From Pseudoblastomonas marina (GTDB lineage Bacteria; Pseudomonadota; Alphaproteobacteria; Sphingomonadales; Sphingomonadaceae): DNA of 64,000 nucleotides. Position 1 is the first letter of the stretch. Every line of letters starts with the position of its first letter. The stretch spans positions 434,001-498,000 of the forward strand of contig NZ_BMID01000001.1 of NCBI RefSeq assembly GCF_014641655.1. The letters run 5' to 3'. Positions 10,184 to 18,304 of the stretch are shown piece after piece. Position numbers and translations under genes: made by a program. The notes under the pieces are model-generated. The model was not told where the DNA came from and did not search any database. It saw nothing but the letters and a program-made list of their open reading frames with translations.

Positions 10184-10996
10184 ATGGACGGCGCAATGGC
10201 CGCGGCTGAAACCGACAAGACCAACCAGACCGGGCTGCGCGCTTTCGCCGAGGAAGCGTCGCGCCGGATCGATCTCGCGCGCGAGCCCTATGACGATGCG
10301 AAGCTCCGCAAGCCGCCGCTGCGCCGCTTCCTGTCCGAGTTCAACTACATGCTCGAGCCGATCAAGCGCGCGCGGGCCAAGCCCGACATCCGCCCGGCGG
10401 CGAGGCCCAAGCGGGTGATGCTGATCCCCGGTTTCGGCGCGCATCCGTGGCGCATGCGCTACATGGCGCAGCAGCTCGAACGCGCGGGACACCGGGTCAA
10501 GCGCTGGGGCATGGGCTACAATCTCGGGCCCTCGCCCGAAGTGTTCGACAAGCTCGAACGCCGGCTCGAAAAGGTATTCGAGAGGAAGGGCGAACAGCTT
10601 CATCTCGTCGGCTGGAGCCTCGGCGGGATCTATGCCCGCGAACTGGCCAAGCGCCATCCCGAAAAGGTCGCCAAGGTCGTGACGCTCGGCTCGCCCTTTT
10701 CCGGCGACCCGCGCAACAACAATCTCTGGCGGATTTACCCTCTGGTGACCGGCCACGCCGTGCACAGCCCGCCGATCGAGGCCGATGTCCATGCCAAGCC
10801 ACCGGTCGAGACGGTCGCGCTGTGGAGCCCGGCCGACGGGATCGTCCATGCCAGCTGCGCGCGCGGCCGACCCGACGAGCGCGACCGCGAGGTGGCGCTG
10901 CGCTGCTCGCATATGGGGTTCTGCTACGAGAAGGATTCGATCGAGGCGATCGCTGCAGAACTCGACGACGAGCCGCGCGGGCGCGACGAAGCATGA
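10184..10996 (+). CDS. Alpha/beta hydrolase, lipase-like, first gene of the Anbu operon
   Basis: A 270-aa alpha/beta hydrolase with no signal peptide. Seen: strand-loop MLIPGFGAHPWRM, nucleophile elbow VGWSLGGIYA (Ser), acid SPADGIV (Asp) and CSHMGF (His), so the catalytic triad is complete. This looks like an esterase or lipase; substrate unknown. Its TGA overlaps the ATG of the ATP-grasp gene (ATGA at 10993-10996), so translation is coupled to the peptide-ligase-like operon that follows. Two in-frame ATGs (10184, 10196) are possible starts. Cytosolic by inference. Confidence 0.8.
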   Translation: MDGAMAAAETDKTNQTGLRAFAEEASRRIDLAREPYDDAKLRKPPLRRFLSEFNYMLEPIKRARAKPDIRPAARPKRVMLIPGFGAHPWRMRYMAQQLERAGHRVKRWGMGYNLGPSPEVFDKLERRLEKVFERKGEQLHLVGWSLGGIYARELAKRHPEKVAKVVTLGSPFSGDPRNNNLWRIYPLVTGHAVHSPPIEADVHAKPPVETVALWSPADGIVHASCARGRPDERDREVALRCSHMGFCYEKDSIEAIAAELDDEPRGRDEA

Positions 10997-12411
10997 GCGA
11001 ATTCTTCGACGAAATGCGCATGCCCGAGGGCGAAGTGCGCGAGGCCTATGCCGATTACGACAAGTGGTTCTGGCAGCAGGACGCGAGCTGGCTGCGCAAG
11101 AAGGCCAAGGAGGCCGAAGGCGTCTTCCGCAAGACCGGGATCACCTTCAACGTCTATGGCGAGGACGCGGCAGAGGAACGGCTGATCCCGTTCGACATGG
11201 TGCCGCGGATCATCGCCGCGCGCGAATGGCGCAGCCTCGAAAAGGGCATCGAACAGCGCGTGCGGGCATTGAACGCCTTCATGCACGACATCTACCACAA
11301 GCAGGAAATCCTGCGCGCCGGGATCATGCCCGAGCGGCTGATCCGCGACAACGACGCGTTCCTGCCCGAAATGGTGGGCTTCAACCCGCCGGGCGGGATC
11401 TACACCCATATCGTCGGCACCGACCTCGTGCGCACCGGCCCCGACGAATTCTACGTGCTCGAAGACAATGCCCGCACGCCCTCCGGCGTCTCCTACATGC
11501 TTGAAAACCGCGAGACGATGATGGCGATGTTCCCCGAGCTGTTCACGCGGGTCGGGGTGCGCCCGGTGCAGGACTATCCGCGCCGTCTCGCACGCAGCCT
11601 CGCCGCCTGCGCGCCAGAGCGCTGCGAAGGCCGGCCCAAGCTCGGCGTGCTGACGCCGGGGATCTACAATTCGGCGTTCTACGAACACGCCTTCCTCGCC
11701 GATCAGATGGGTGCCGAGCTCGTCGAGGGCAGCGATCTGCGCGTGGTCGACGGCAAGATCGCCATGCGCACCACGCGCGGCTGGCGCGCGGTCGACGTGC
11801 TCTATCGCCGGGTCGACGACGAATTCCTCGATCCGCTCACCTTCAATCCCGACAGCATGCTGGGCGCGGCCGGCATCATGGACGTCTACCGCTCGGGCGG
11901 GATCACGATCGCGAATGCGCCCGGCACCGGGATCGCCGACGACAAGGCGATCTACAGCTACATGCCCGAGATCGTCGAGTTCTATACCGGTGAGAAACCC
12001 AAGCTGAAGAACGTCGAGACATGGCGTTGTTCGGACGAGGACAGCCTCAAATACGTGCTCGACAACCTCGCGGAGCTCGTGGTCAAGGAAGTCCACGGTT
12101 CGGGCGGCTACGGCATGCTGATCGGCCCCGCCGCGTCGAAGAAGGAGCTGCGCGAATTCCGCGCCAAGCTCGAGGCCAATCCGCAGGGTTATATCGCGCA
12201 GCCGACGCTGTCGCTCTCGACCGTCCCGATCCTCACCCGTCAGGGCCTCGCCCCGCGCCATGTCGACCTCAGGCCCTATGTGCTGGTCTCGCCCGACAAG
12301 ATCGACCTCGTGCCCGGCGGACTCACGCGGGTCGCGCTCAAACAGGGCAGCCTCGTGGTCAATTCCTCGCAGGGCGGCGGGACCAAGGACACCTGGGTGC
12401 TCGATGACTGA
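10993..12411 (+). CDS. Circularly permuted ATP-grasp protein
   Basis: A 472-aa protein of the circularly permuted ATP-grasp family (DUF404/407 type). Seen: the N-terminal helical part with EAYADYDKWFWQQD, the family core ERLIPFDMVPRII, LRAGIMPERLIRDND, YVLEDNARTPSGVSYMLENR and, near the end, ELVVKEVHGSGGYGMLIGP, followed by PYVLVSPDKIDLVPGGLTRVAL. Relatives are predicted to make peptide or amide bonds with ATP; the substrate is not known. It sits with the alpha-E, transglutaminase and Anbu genes, the set described by comparative genomics as a peptide synthesis/modification cluster. It overlaps the hydrolase gene by 4 bp and is 12 bp from the next. Confidence 0.92.
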   Translation: MSEFFDEMRMPEGEVREAYADYDKWFWQQDASWLRKKAKEAEGVFRKTGITFNVYGEDAAEERLIPFDMVPRIIAAREWRSLEKGIEQRVRALNAFMHDIYHKQEILRAGIMPERLIRDNDAFLPEMVGFNPPGGIYTHIVGTDLVRTGPDEFYVLEDNARTPSGVSYMLENRETMMAMFPELFTRVGVRPVQDYPRRLARSLAACAPERCEGRPKLGVLTPGIYNSAFYEHAFLADQMGAELVEGSDLRVVDGKIAMRTTRGWRAVDVLYRRVDDEFLDPLTFNPDSMLGAAGIMDVYRSGGITIANAPGTGIADDKAIYSYMPEIVEFYTGEKPKLKNVETWRCSDEDSLKYVLDNLAELVVKEVHGSGGYGMLIGPAASKKELREFRAKLEANPQGYIAQPTLSLSTVPILTRQGLAPRHVDLRPYVLVSPDKIDLVPGGLTRVALKQGSLVVNSSQGGGTKDTWVLDD

Positions 12412-12423
12412 TCGGGTGATGCC

Positions 12424-13371
12424 ATGATGCTCGGTCGGAACGCCAACTCCATCTTCTGGATGTTCCGCTATCTCGAGCGGGCCGAGAACACGGCGCGCCT
12501 GCTCGAGGCCGGTTTCCGCATGGCGATGACGCGCGACGAGTTCACTAGCCAGGAGGAATGGCGCTCGGTCATCCAGACCGCGGGAATGCGGCGGGCTTAC
12601 GAGGCCGAGCACGGCACCTATACCGGCATCCAGGCGTGGAATTTCGTCCTGCGCGACAGGAAGAACCCGCAAAGCGTGCTGTCGATGGTCGAGAACGTCC
12701 GCACCAATGCCCGCGCGGTGCGCAACATGATCAGCCGCGAGTTGTGGGAGACGATCAACGAAAGCTGGATGGAGGTGCGCGACCTGTTGTCCGCGCCGGT
12801 CCAGCAGACCCAGCTCGGCGACGTGATCAACGCGATCCGGCGCGAGGCGACTCTGGTGCGCGGGGCGATGGAAGGCTCGATGCTGCGCACCGACGTGTTC
12901 AATTTCGCGCGCATCGGCGGCTTCATCGAACGCGCCGACAACACCGCGCGCATCCTCGACGTCAAATACTACCTGCTGCTGCCCACGCTCAGCCATGTCG
13001 GTGGCAGCCTCGACAACATCCAGTGGGACAGCGTGCTGCGCTCGGTCGGCGGCGACCGCGCCTATCGCTGGCTCAACCATGTCGGGGTCGAGGCGAAGAG
13101 CCTCGCCGACTTCCTCATCCTCGACCGCCGTTTCCCGCGCAGCCTCGCCTTCGCCTACGGCAAGATCCGCAGCAACATGGCGAGCCTCGCCGAGGCTTAC
13201 GGCGAGGAAACCGATGCGCATATCCTGCTGCGCGATATCGATACGCGGCTCTCGGACCTGTCGGTCGGGGAGATCATCGACGAGGGCCTCCACCAGTTCA
13301 TCCTCGGCTTCCTGTCCGACAACCAGCGCCTCGCCGACGCGATCGCGCGCGATTACCGCTTTATCGAATAG
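12424..13371 (+). CDS. Alpha-E domain protein (DUF403)
   Basis: A 315-aa, almost wholly alpha-helical protein of the alpha-E family. Seen: the N-terminal signature MLGRNANSIFWMFRYLERAENTARLLE and the repeated helix with GGFIERADNTARILDVKYY, both rich in conserved Arg/Glu/Asn. These proteins always accompany circularly permuted ATP-grasp proteins, and in other genomes are fused to them, so it probably forms a complex with the product of 10993-12411. No catalytic activity has been established for the family, to my knowledge. The ATG lies 12 bp after the ATP-grasp stop. Confidence 0.9.
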   Translation: MMLGRNANSIFWMFRYLERAENTARLLEAGFRMAMTRDEFTSQEEWRSVIQTAGMRRAYEAEHGTYTGIQAWNFVLRDRKNPQSVLSMVENVRTNARAVRNMISRELWETINESWMEVRDLLSAPVQQTQLGDVINAIRREATLVRGAMEGSMLRTDVFNFARIGGFIERADNTARILDVKYYLLLPTLSHVGGSLDNIQWDSVLRSVGGDRAYRWLNHVGVEAKSLADFLILDRRFPRSLAFAYGKIRSNMASLAEAYGEETDAHILLRDIDTRLSDLSVGEIIDEGLHQFILGFLSDNQRLADAIARDYRFIE

Positions 13372-13397
13372 GCCGACCACACCAAGGAGCATCGCCC

Positions 13398-14207
13398 ATC
13401 CGCCTCAAGATCCGCCACGAGACCCATTACGAATTCGACGCGCCCGCGCATTACGGGCTGCAGCGCCTGCGGCTGACGCCGAAGACGACTCAGGGCCAGA
13501 CGATCCTCGACTGGCAGATGAGCGTCGAGGGCGGCACGCGGCAGCTCGAATACGAGGACCAGAACCACAACCACATCACGCTCGTGTCGGTCGACGAGGG
13601 GGTCGAGCAGGTCGTGGTCTCGTGCGAGGGCGAGGTCGACACCGCAGATTATGCCGGAGTGATCGGCAAGCATGCCGGGCACCTGCCGCTTTGGGCCTTC
13701 TGTACCAACAGCGACAAGACCCGTCCCGGCCGCGCGATGAAGGCGCTGCTAGGCGAGTTCGACAGCAGCAAGGCGCGCGATGTCGGCCTGCTGCACGAAT
13801 TGTCGGCCGCGATTCGCGACCAGGTCGGCTACGTGAAGGGCGCGACCCATGCCACGACCAGCGCGGAAGAGGCGATGGCGGCAGGCACCGGCGTGTGCCA
13901 GGACCATGCGCATATCTTCCTCGGACTGGCGCGCGAACTCGACGTGCCGGCGCGCTATGTCAGCGGCTACCTCATGATGAACGACCGCGTCGACCAGGAG
14001 GCCAGCCACGCCTGGGCCGAGGCCCATGTCGAGGGGCTCGGCTGGGTCGGGTTCGATATTTCCAACGGTATCAGCCCCGACGAACGCTATGTCCGCGTCG
14101 CTACCGGGCGTGATTATCGCGAGGCCGCGCCGATCACCGGCCGGACGCAGGGCGCGCGCGATAGCGGGCTCGAAGTGCGGCTCAGTGTGGAACAGCAGCA
14201 GCAGTGA
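13398..14207 (+). CDS. Transglutaminase-like cysteine protease, apparent ATC start
   Basis: A 269-aa protein of the bacterial transglutaminase family with an N-terminal beta domain (RLKIRHETHYEF, about residues 2-13). The triad is complete: Cys167 in GTGVCQDHAH, His204 in SHAWAEAHVEG, Asp220 in GFDISNG. Such enzymes cleave or transfer peptide and amide bonds. The start is unusual: relatives begin Met-Arg-Leu-Lys-Ile-Arg-His, and here the matching first codon is ATC at 13398, 8 bp after a perfect AAGGAG (13384-13389). No ATG, GTG or TTG lies in frame nearby; the next ATG would delete about 40 conserved residues. It follows the alpha-E gene by 26 bp in the Anbu operon. Confidence 0.88.
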   Translation: MRLKIRHETHYEFDAPAHYGLQRLRLTPKTTQGQTILDWQMSVEGGTRQLEYEDQNHNHITLVSVDEGVEQVVVSCEGEVDTADYAGVIGKHAGHLPLWAFCTNSDKTRPGRAMKALLGEFDSSKARDVGLLHELSAAIRDQVGYVKGATHATTSAEEAMAAGTGVCQDHAHIFLGLARELDVPARYVSGYLMMNDRVDQEASHAWAEAHVEGLGWVGFDISNGISPDERYVRVATGRDYREAAPITGRTQGARDSGLEVRLSVEQQQQ

Positions 14208-14211
14208 TATC

Positions 14212-14501
14212 GGTTGCGGACCCGCATTCGCGGGTCATTTGTTTGGCCTCAAGCGCCGGCGGGGCCATACGGCCCCTTAGGCTTCCGGGCCTGACCGGCC
14301 CGTGCGTGGGCTCGCACGCGTGCGCGCTGCCGCGCGCAAATTGAGGACGGATATTGCGATCAAGCGCCTGGCGGACACGACCGAGGCGGTCGCCCGAGGC
14401 CGACTAGGCCGAGGCAAGGCCGACCGGCCGCCCGCAGGTGCCCCGTAGCGTAGCGAAGGGAACAGCACCGAGGATGCCCGTGCGGATGCGCGGGCGTAAC
14501 C
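14212..14501 (+). repeat. Dispersed non-coding hairpin repeat, copy 1
   Basis: About 290 bp between the transglutaminase and Anbu genes that aligns end to end with 19926-20210. It starts with a hairpin (arms GACCCGC/GCGGGTC, 14219-14236), then GGGGCC-ATAC-GGCCCC (14261-14276), a conserved GACCG-AGG-CGGTC (14379-14391), and ends with a hairpin around a GGAT loop (14476-14495) followed by GTAACCACAAAA. The first 25 bp are nearly the inverse of the end of copy 2, so the element has terminal inverted repeats. It contains only Arg/Pro-rich chance ORFs. Strand given is arbitrary. Confidence 0.8.
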
Positions 14502-14572
14502 ACAAAAGACTCATCTCGGGAACATACCGCACCAGCTTCCCGTCCTTACCTCAAACAAGGAGGAAAACCTTC

Positions 14573-15325
14573 ATGACCTATTGCTGCGGACTGATGCTCG
14601 AAAAGGGGCTCGTGTTGATGAGCGACACGCGGACCAATTCGGGCGTCGACAACATTTCGGTGTTCCGCAAGATGTTCCATTTCCGTGTGCCGGGCGAGCG
14701 TTCGATCGCACTGATGACCGCGGGCAATCTCGCCACCACGCAGGCGGTGATCAGCCAGCTCGAGGAGCGCACCAAGGCCCCCGACGAGCGCGAGAACGCG
14801 CTGTTCGGTGCGGAGACGATGTTCCAGGTCGCGACCGAAGTCGGCAAGCTGCTGCGCAAGACCGTCGCCGAACGGCAGAAGGCGAACGACCGCGAAGGGA
14901 CGCGCAGCTTTTCCGCCTCGATCATCCTCGCCGGGCAGATCGCCGGGATGGAGCAGCGGCTGTTCCTCGTCTATCCGGAAGGAAATTTCATCGAGGCCTC
15001 GCGTGAAACACCCTTCTTCCAGATCGGTGAAACGAAATATGGGCGTCCGATCCTGCTCCGCGGTTACGATCGCGACATGAGCTTCGAAGATGCGGTCAAA
15101 TTGCTCCTCGTAAGTTTCGATTCCACTATCGCTGCAAATCTTTCTGTCGGAATGCCGTTAGATTGCATGGTCTTGGAAAAAGATTCTTTCGACGAACCGC
15201 TCCACCAGCGTCGCTTCGACGGCAACGACACCTACGTCCGTTCGCTATCGGGACAGTGGAGCGAGTCGCTGCGCCAGGCCTTCAACAACCTGCCCGACTA
15301 CAGTTTCTACGACATGGAGGATTGA
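14573..15325 (+). CDS. Anbu, proteasome-like NTN-hydrolase (COG3484)
   Basis: A 250-aa proteasome-type peptidase of the Anbu family, the bacterial beta-subunit homologue that forms its own assemblies. The start at 14573 has a strong AAGGAGG site 9 bp upstream. It begins Met-Thr-Tyr-Cys, so removal of Met would expose the catalytic Thr; the partner residues are present as Asp18 (LMSDTRTNSG) and Lys33 (SVFRKMF), matching the Thr1/Asp17/Lys33 proteasome set. Its natural substrate is unknown. It normally travels with ATP-grasp, alpha-E and transglutaminase genes, as here, but copy 1 of the repeat separates it from them by 365 bp, so it may have its own promoter. Confidence 0.93.
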   Translation: MTYCCGLMLEKGLVLMSDTRTNSGVDNISVFRKMFHFRVPGERSIALMTAGNLATTQAVISQLEERTKAPDERENALFGAETMFQVATEVGKLLRKTVAERQKANDREGTRSFSASIILAGQIAGMEQRLFLVYPEGNFIEASRETPFFQIGETKYGRPILLRGYDRDMSFEDAVKLLLVSFDSTIAANLSVGMPLDCMVLEKDSFDEPLHQRRFDGNDTYVRSLSGQWSESLRQAFNNLPDYSFYDMED

Positions 15326-15525
15326 CCGTCTCGGAAACCCGATCATCGGGCTGCGAGAGGCAATTGTTCGGGTGCAGGCACTTAATAAGTTTGTTAATGG
15401 GTCGGGAATAATTTGCGTTGGTAGCAACGCATTCCGCGGCTGTGCGGGCACTTTCGCCGATATCATGTCCCGAGGGGACGATTGACGGTTCCTGCTGCTC
15501 CAGCCGCCAACGGCAGGTAGAGTCC

Positions 15526-16224
15526 ATGGACCATGCAGGCACCATCCACATCGTCGCGTCGAGCAGCCGCGAGCGCGCCACGCTCGCACGCCACGCCTAC
15601 GATCTCGGGCGCCACGCCGAACTCTACGAAAGCTCCGACGAACTCGCTGTCCGTGCGCCGGGCGAAGGGCTCGTGCTCGTCTCCGAGAGCGAGGATGGCG
15701 GCCGCAGCGAGCGCCTGATCGAGGCGCTGGCGAGCAAGGGATGCTGGCTGCCCGTGGTCGCGGTGAGCGAGACTCCCTCGCTCGAGCACGCGGTCGCTGC
15801 GGTGAAGGCCGGTGCGCTCGATTACATCGCGCTGCCCTTTTCGACCAAAGCGCTCGCCTCGAAGCTCGCGACGATCGAGGCCGAGGCAGCCGCCATCGCC
15901 GCCAGCCGTCGGCGCGCGATCGCTGCGCGGCGCCGGATCGAGGAGCTGAGCCGCCGCGAACGCGAGGTGCTCGATCTCCTCGCCTCGGGCCAGTCGAACA
16001 AGCTGATCGCGCGCGAGCTCGGGATCAGCCCGCGCACGGTCGAGATCCACCGCCACAACATGATGCAGAAGCTCGATTGCGATCATTCGGCGGCCGCGGT
16101 CCGGATGAGCGTCGAGGCCGGGCTCGAACCCTCGGATGCCGGCGAGCAAACCTCGCCCTCGATCCTCGGCCTGCCGAGCGATCGGGAGGGCAAGCGAAAG
16201 GCGGACGGGCTAACCGCGTCCTGA
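15526..16224 (+). CDS. LuxR-type regulator with degenerate receiver domain
   Basis: A 232-aa protein shaped like a FixJ-type response regulator: receiver-like domain (about 6-115), Ala/Arg-rich linker helix (about 115-140) and a LuxR/GerE helix-turn-helix (about 141-195, LSRREREVLDLLASGQSNKL, RTVEIHRHNMM). Receiver residues needed for phosphorylation are missing: the acidic pair after strand 1 is replaced by ASSS, the phospho-acceptor position reads LVSESE without Asp, and the Lys of the usual KPF motif is Leu (ALPFS). It is therefore likely phosphorylation-independent. It follows the Anbu gene by 200 bp, with AT-rich sequence in between, so it is probably a separate unit. Confidence 0.85.
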   Translation: MDHAGTIHIVASSSRERATLARHAYDLGRHAELYESSDELAVRAPGEGLVLVSESEDGGRSERLIEALASKGCWLPVVAVSETPSLEHAVAAVKAGALDYIALPFSTKALASKLATIEAEAAAIAASRRRAIAARRRIEELSRREREVLDLLASGQSNKLIARELGISPRTVEIHRHNMMQKLDCDHSAAAVRMSVEAGLEPSDAGEQTSPSILGLPSDREGKRKADGLTAS

Positions 16225-16236
16225 CCGCTCGCCAGG

Positions 16237-16971
16237 TCAGCGGCAGTAGCTGCCGCCCCCCAGTTCGAGGTGGAAGTGATCGCGGTGCGCCGCGTTGTAG
16301 CGCGGGCCGAGCACCGTGCCGAACCGCTTGCACGCGCTGTCCTGCACCACGCGCAGGAATTCGCGCTCGTCGGCATCGCCGCCGTCCCAGTCGCTTTCCA
16401 GCGTGATCCGCCGCCCGTCCGAGAGGACGAAGCCCGACACGTCGATCGCCTCGGCGGTGGCGTGCGCGCTGCGGCGCGAGGACCCGGCGATGTTGCGGCA
16501 CGAATAACTGCCCAGCGTCTCGATCCGGACCAGCGATGCGCCGAGCATCTGGCGCGCGGCGCGATCGACCCCGTAGCGCGCCCAGCCGGCGAATTTCTCC
16601 GCGAGCGGACAGGATACAGGGCCGAGATTGCTGACCTGGAACCCGCGCGAATCGCCCTGCAGCCCCACCAGTTGCACGCTGTCGACCGTGGCACAGCCGG
16701 CGCCGTAATACTTGTCGGGCAGCGGCGTGAAATCGGCCTTGCTCGCCCCGAGCTGGGCGACGCAGCGCCCGGCGGTGACCGGCGGCAGCTGGGTCGATCC
16801 GCCGAAGCTGCGGTCGATCTGCGGTGCGGGCCGCCGATAGGTCGGGTCGCTCGATTTCACGGCGTAGGAAGGGTTCGCCGAGGACTCGGACGCGCCCATC
16901 ATGCCGTCGGGAATGATCGAACAGGCCCCCAACAAGGTTACCAGCGACAGCGATGCGATGTGCTTGAACAT
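16237..16971 (-). CDS. Extensin-like C-terminal domain lipoprotein
   Basis: A 244-aa protein with a lipoprotein signal ending LLGACSII (Cys17). The mature part matches the bacterial extensin_C family: CVAQLGASKADFTPL, CATVDSVQLVGLQG, FAGWARYGVDRAARQMLG, ETLGSYSCRNIAGSSRRSAHATAEAIDVSGF, and the C-terminal HRDHFHLELGGGSYC. The His and Asp residues in SAHATAEAIDVSGF and HRDHFHLE resemble the metal site of LAS-type murein peptidases, so a cell-wall role is likely but unproven. It is convergent with the LuxR-type gene (12 bp apart). Confidence 0.85.
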   Translation of the reverse strand: MFKHIASLSLVTLLGACSIIPDGMMGASESSANPSYAVKSSDPTYRRPAPQIDRSFGGSTQLPPVTAGRCVAQLGASKADFTPLPDKYYGAGCATVDSVQLVGLQGDSRGFQVSNLGPVSCPLAEKFAGWARYGVDRAARQMLGASLVRIETLGSYSCRNIAGSSRRSAHATAEAIDVSGFVLSDGRRITLESDWDGGDADEREFLRVVQDSACKRFGTVLGPRYNAAHRDHFHLELGGGSYCR

Positions 16972-17104
16972 GCCATCGTTCTGGACCGGACTTGGGAAAG
17001 AATGAGCAAGCGAACGCGGTTAACGGGCATTTTACCGTGTTGCGGGCCGCGCGGGAGGACCACCTGTGCATGGGAGGCGTTTCGCACTTGCACAAAAGCC
17101 GGGA

Positions 17105-17173
17105 GCCATTAGGCCGGTCGTCGGGCCACGCGGTCCCAACGCCGCGCGTGCTCTCTGCAAGGAGAGTTTTGAA
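17105..17173 (+). ncRNA. Candidate serC RNA leader
   Basis: Just upstream of serC are two potential hairpins: an imperfect one around GGGCC-ACGC-GGTCCC (about 17125-17140), and CTCTCT-GCAA-GGAGAG at 17151-17166, whose 3' arm contains the serC ribosome site and whose loop is a GNRA tetraloop. A conserved structure with the ribosome site in its last stem is known upstream of serC-serA operons in alphaproteobacteria as the serC motif. Location and shape fit, but I could not run a covariance model. It would control translation initiation of serC; the ligand, if any, is unknown. Confidence 0.55.
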
Positions 17174-18295
17174 ATGACCGACCTACCAGCGCGCAAGCCT
17201 GCGCGCCCATATTTCTCGTCCGGACCCTGCGCCAAGCCGCCGGGCTGGGATCCTGCCAAGCTCGCCACCGAGGTACTCGGGCGTTCGCATCGCTCGAAGC
17301 TCGGCAAGGCGCGCCTGCAATATTGCATCGATTTGATTCGCGAAGTGCTCGAGGTGCCCGACACGCACCGCATCGGGATCGTGCCCGCATCGGATACCGG
17401 CGCGGTCGAAATGGCGATGTGGAGCCTGCTGGGCGCGCGCCCCGTCACCACGCTCGCGTGGGAAAGTTTCGGCGAGGGCTGGGTGACCGATGCGGTCAAG
17501 CAGTTGAAGATCGATCCCACCGTGCTGCGCGCCGATTACGGCGAATTGCCCGACCTCGGTCGGGTCGACTGGAGCCATGACGTCGTCTTCACCTGGAACG
17601 GCACCACCAGCGGCGTGCGCGTGCCTGATGGCGAATGGATCGCGGAGGATCGCATCGGCCTCTCGATCGCCGATGCGACCAGCGCGGTGTTCGCGCAGGA
17701 CATCGCCTGGGACAAGGTCGATGTGCTGACCTTCAGCTGGCAGAAGGTGCTGGGCGGCGAAGGCGCGCATGGCGTGCTGGTGCTCGGCCCGCGCGCGGTC
17801 GAACGGCTCGAAGCCTTCACCCCCGATCGCCCTTTGCCCAAGATCTTCCGCCTGACCAAGGGCGGCAAGCTGATCGAGGGCGTGTTCAGCGGCGAGACGA
17901 TCAACACCCCCTCCATGCTCGCGGTCGAGGATGCGATCTGGGCGCTCGAATGGACCAAGGGGATCGGCGGGCTCTCCGCGATGAAGGCGCGTGCCGATGC
18001 CAATGCGGCGGCGCTGGGCAAGATCGTCGAGGAGCGAGACTGGCTCGGCCATCTCGCGGCAGACCCGGCGAGCCGTTCGAACACGAGCGTGTGCCTGACC
18101 GTCGAGGGTGCCGATACCGACATGATCAAGCGCATGGCGGCGCTGCTCGAAGAGCAGGACGCGGCCTACGACGTGGCCGGCTATCGCGACGCCCCGCCGG
18201 GACTGCGGATCTGGTGCGGCGCGACAGTCGACACCGCCGATATCGAAGCGCTCGGCCCGTGGCTCGACTGGGCTTACGAAACCGCGAAACAGTAA
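17174..18295 (+). CDS. serC: Phosphoserine aminotransferase
   Basis: A 373-aa PLP enzyme that converts 3-phosphohydroxypyruvate to phosphoserine in serine synthesis. This is the alphaproteobacterial subtype, recognisable by the N-terminus ARPYFSSGPCAKPPGWDP and the PLP-lysine region FSWQKVLGGEGAHGV. Other signatures are IGIVPASDTGAVEMAMW and TWNGTTSGVRVP. ATG 17174 lies 8 bp from AAGGAG. serA follows after 45 bp, so the first two enzymes of the serine pathway are made from one operon, probably under the RNA leader in front of this gene. Confidence 0.96.
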   Translation: MTDLPARKPARPYFSSGPCAKPPGWDPAKLATEVLGRSHRSKLGKARLQYCIDLIREVLEVPDTHRIGIVPASDTGAVEMAMWSLLGARPVTTLAWESFGEGWVTDAVKQLKIDPTVLRADYGELPDLGRVDWSHDVVFTWNGTTSGVRVPDGEWIAEDRIGLSIADATSAVFAQDIAWDKVDVLTFSWQKVLGGEGAHGVLVLGPRAVERLEAFTPDRPLPKIFRLTKGGKLIEGVFSGETINTPSMLAVEDAIWALEWTKGIGGLSAMKARADANAAALGKIVEERDWLGHLAADPASRSNTSVCLTVEGADTDMIKRMAALLEEQDAAYDVAGYRDAPPGLRIWCGATVDTADIEALGPWLDWAYETAKQ

Positions 18296-18304
18296 TTCAT
18301 CGTC

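Noticed and set aside
10924-13392. 822-codon open frame on the minus strand across the ATP-grasp and alpha-E genes
   Set aside because: Its composition (His/Arg/Asp-rich, no domain) is that of an antisense shadow in GC-rich DNA; the plus-strand genes have clear family motifs.
14277-14468. Small minus-strand ORF within repeat copy 1, and the like at 19964-20230 in copy 2
   Set aside because: Arg/Ala/Pro-rich products read in different frames in the two copies, so the DNA and not the peptide is conserved.
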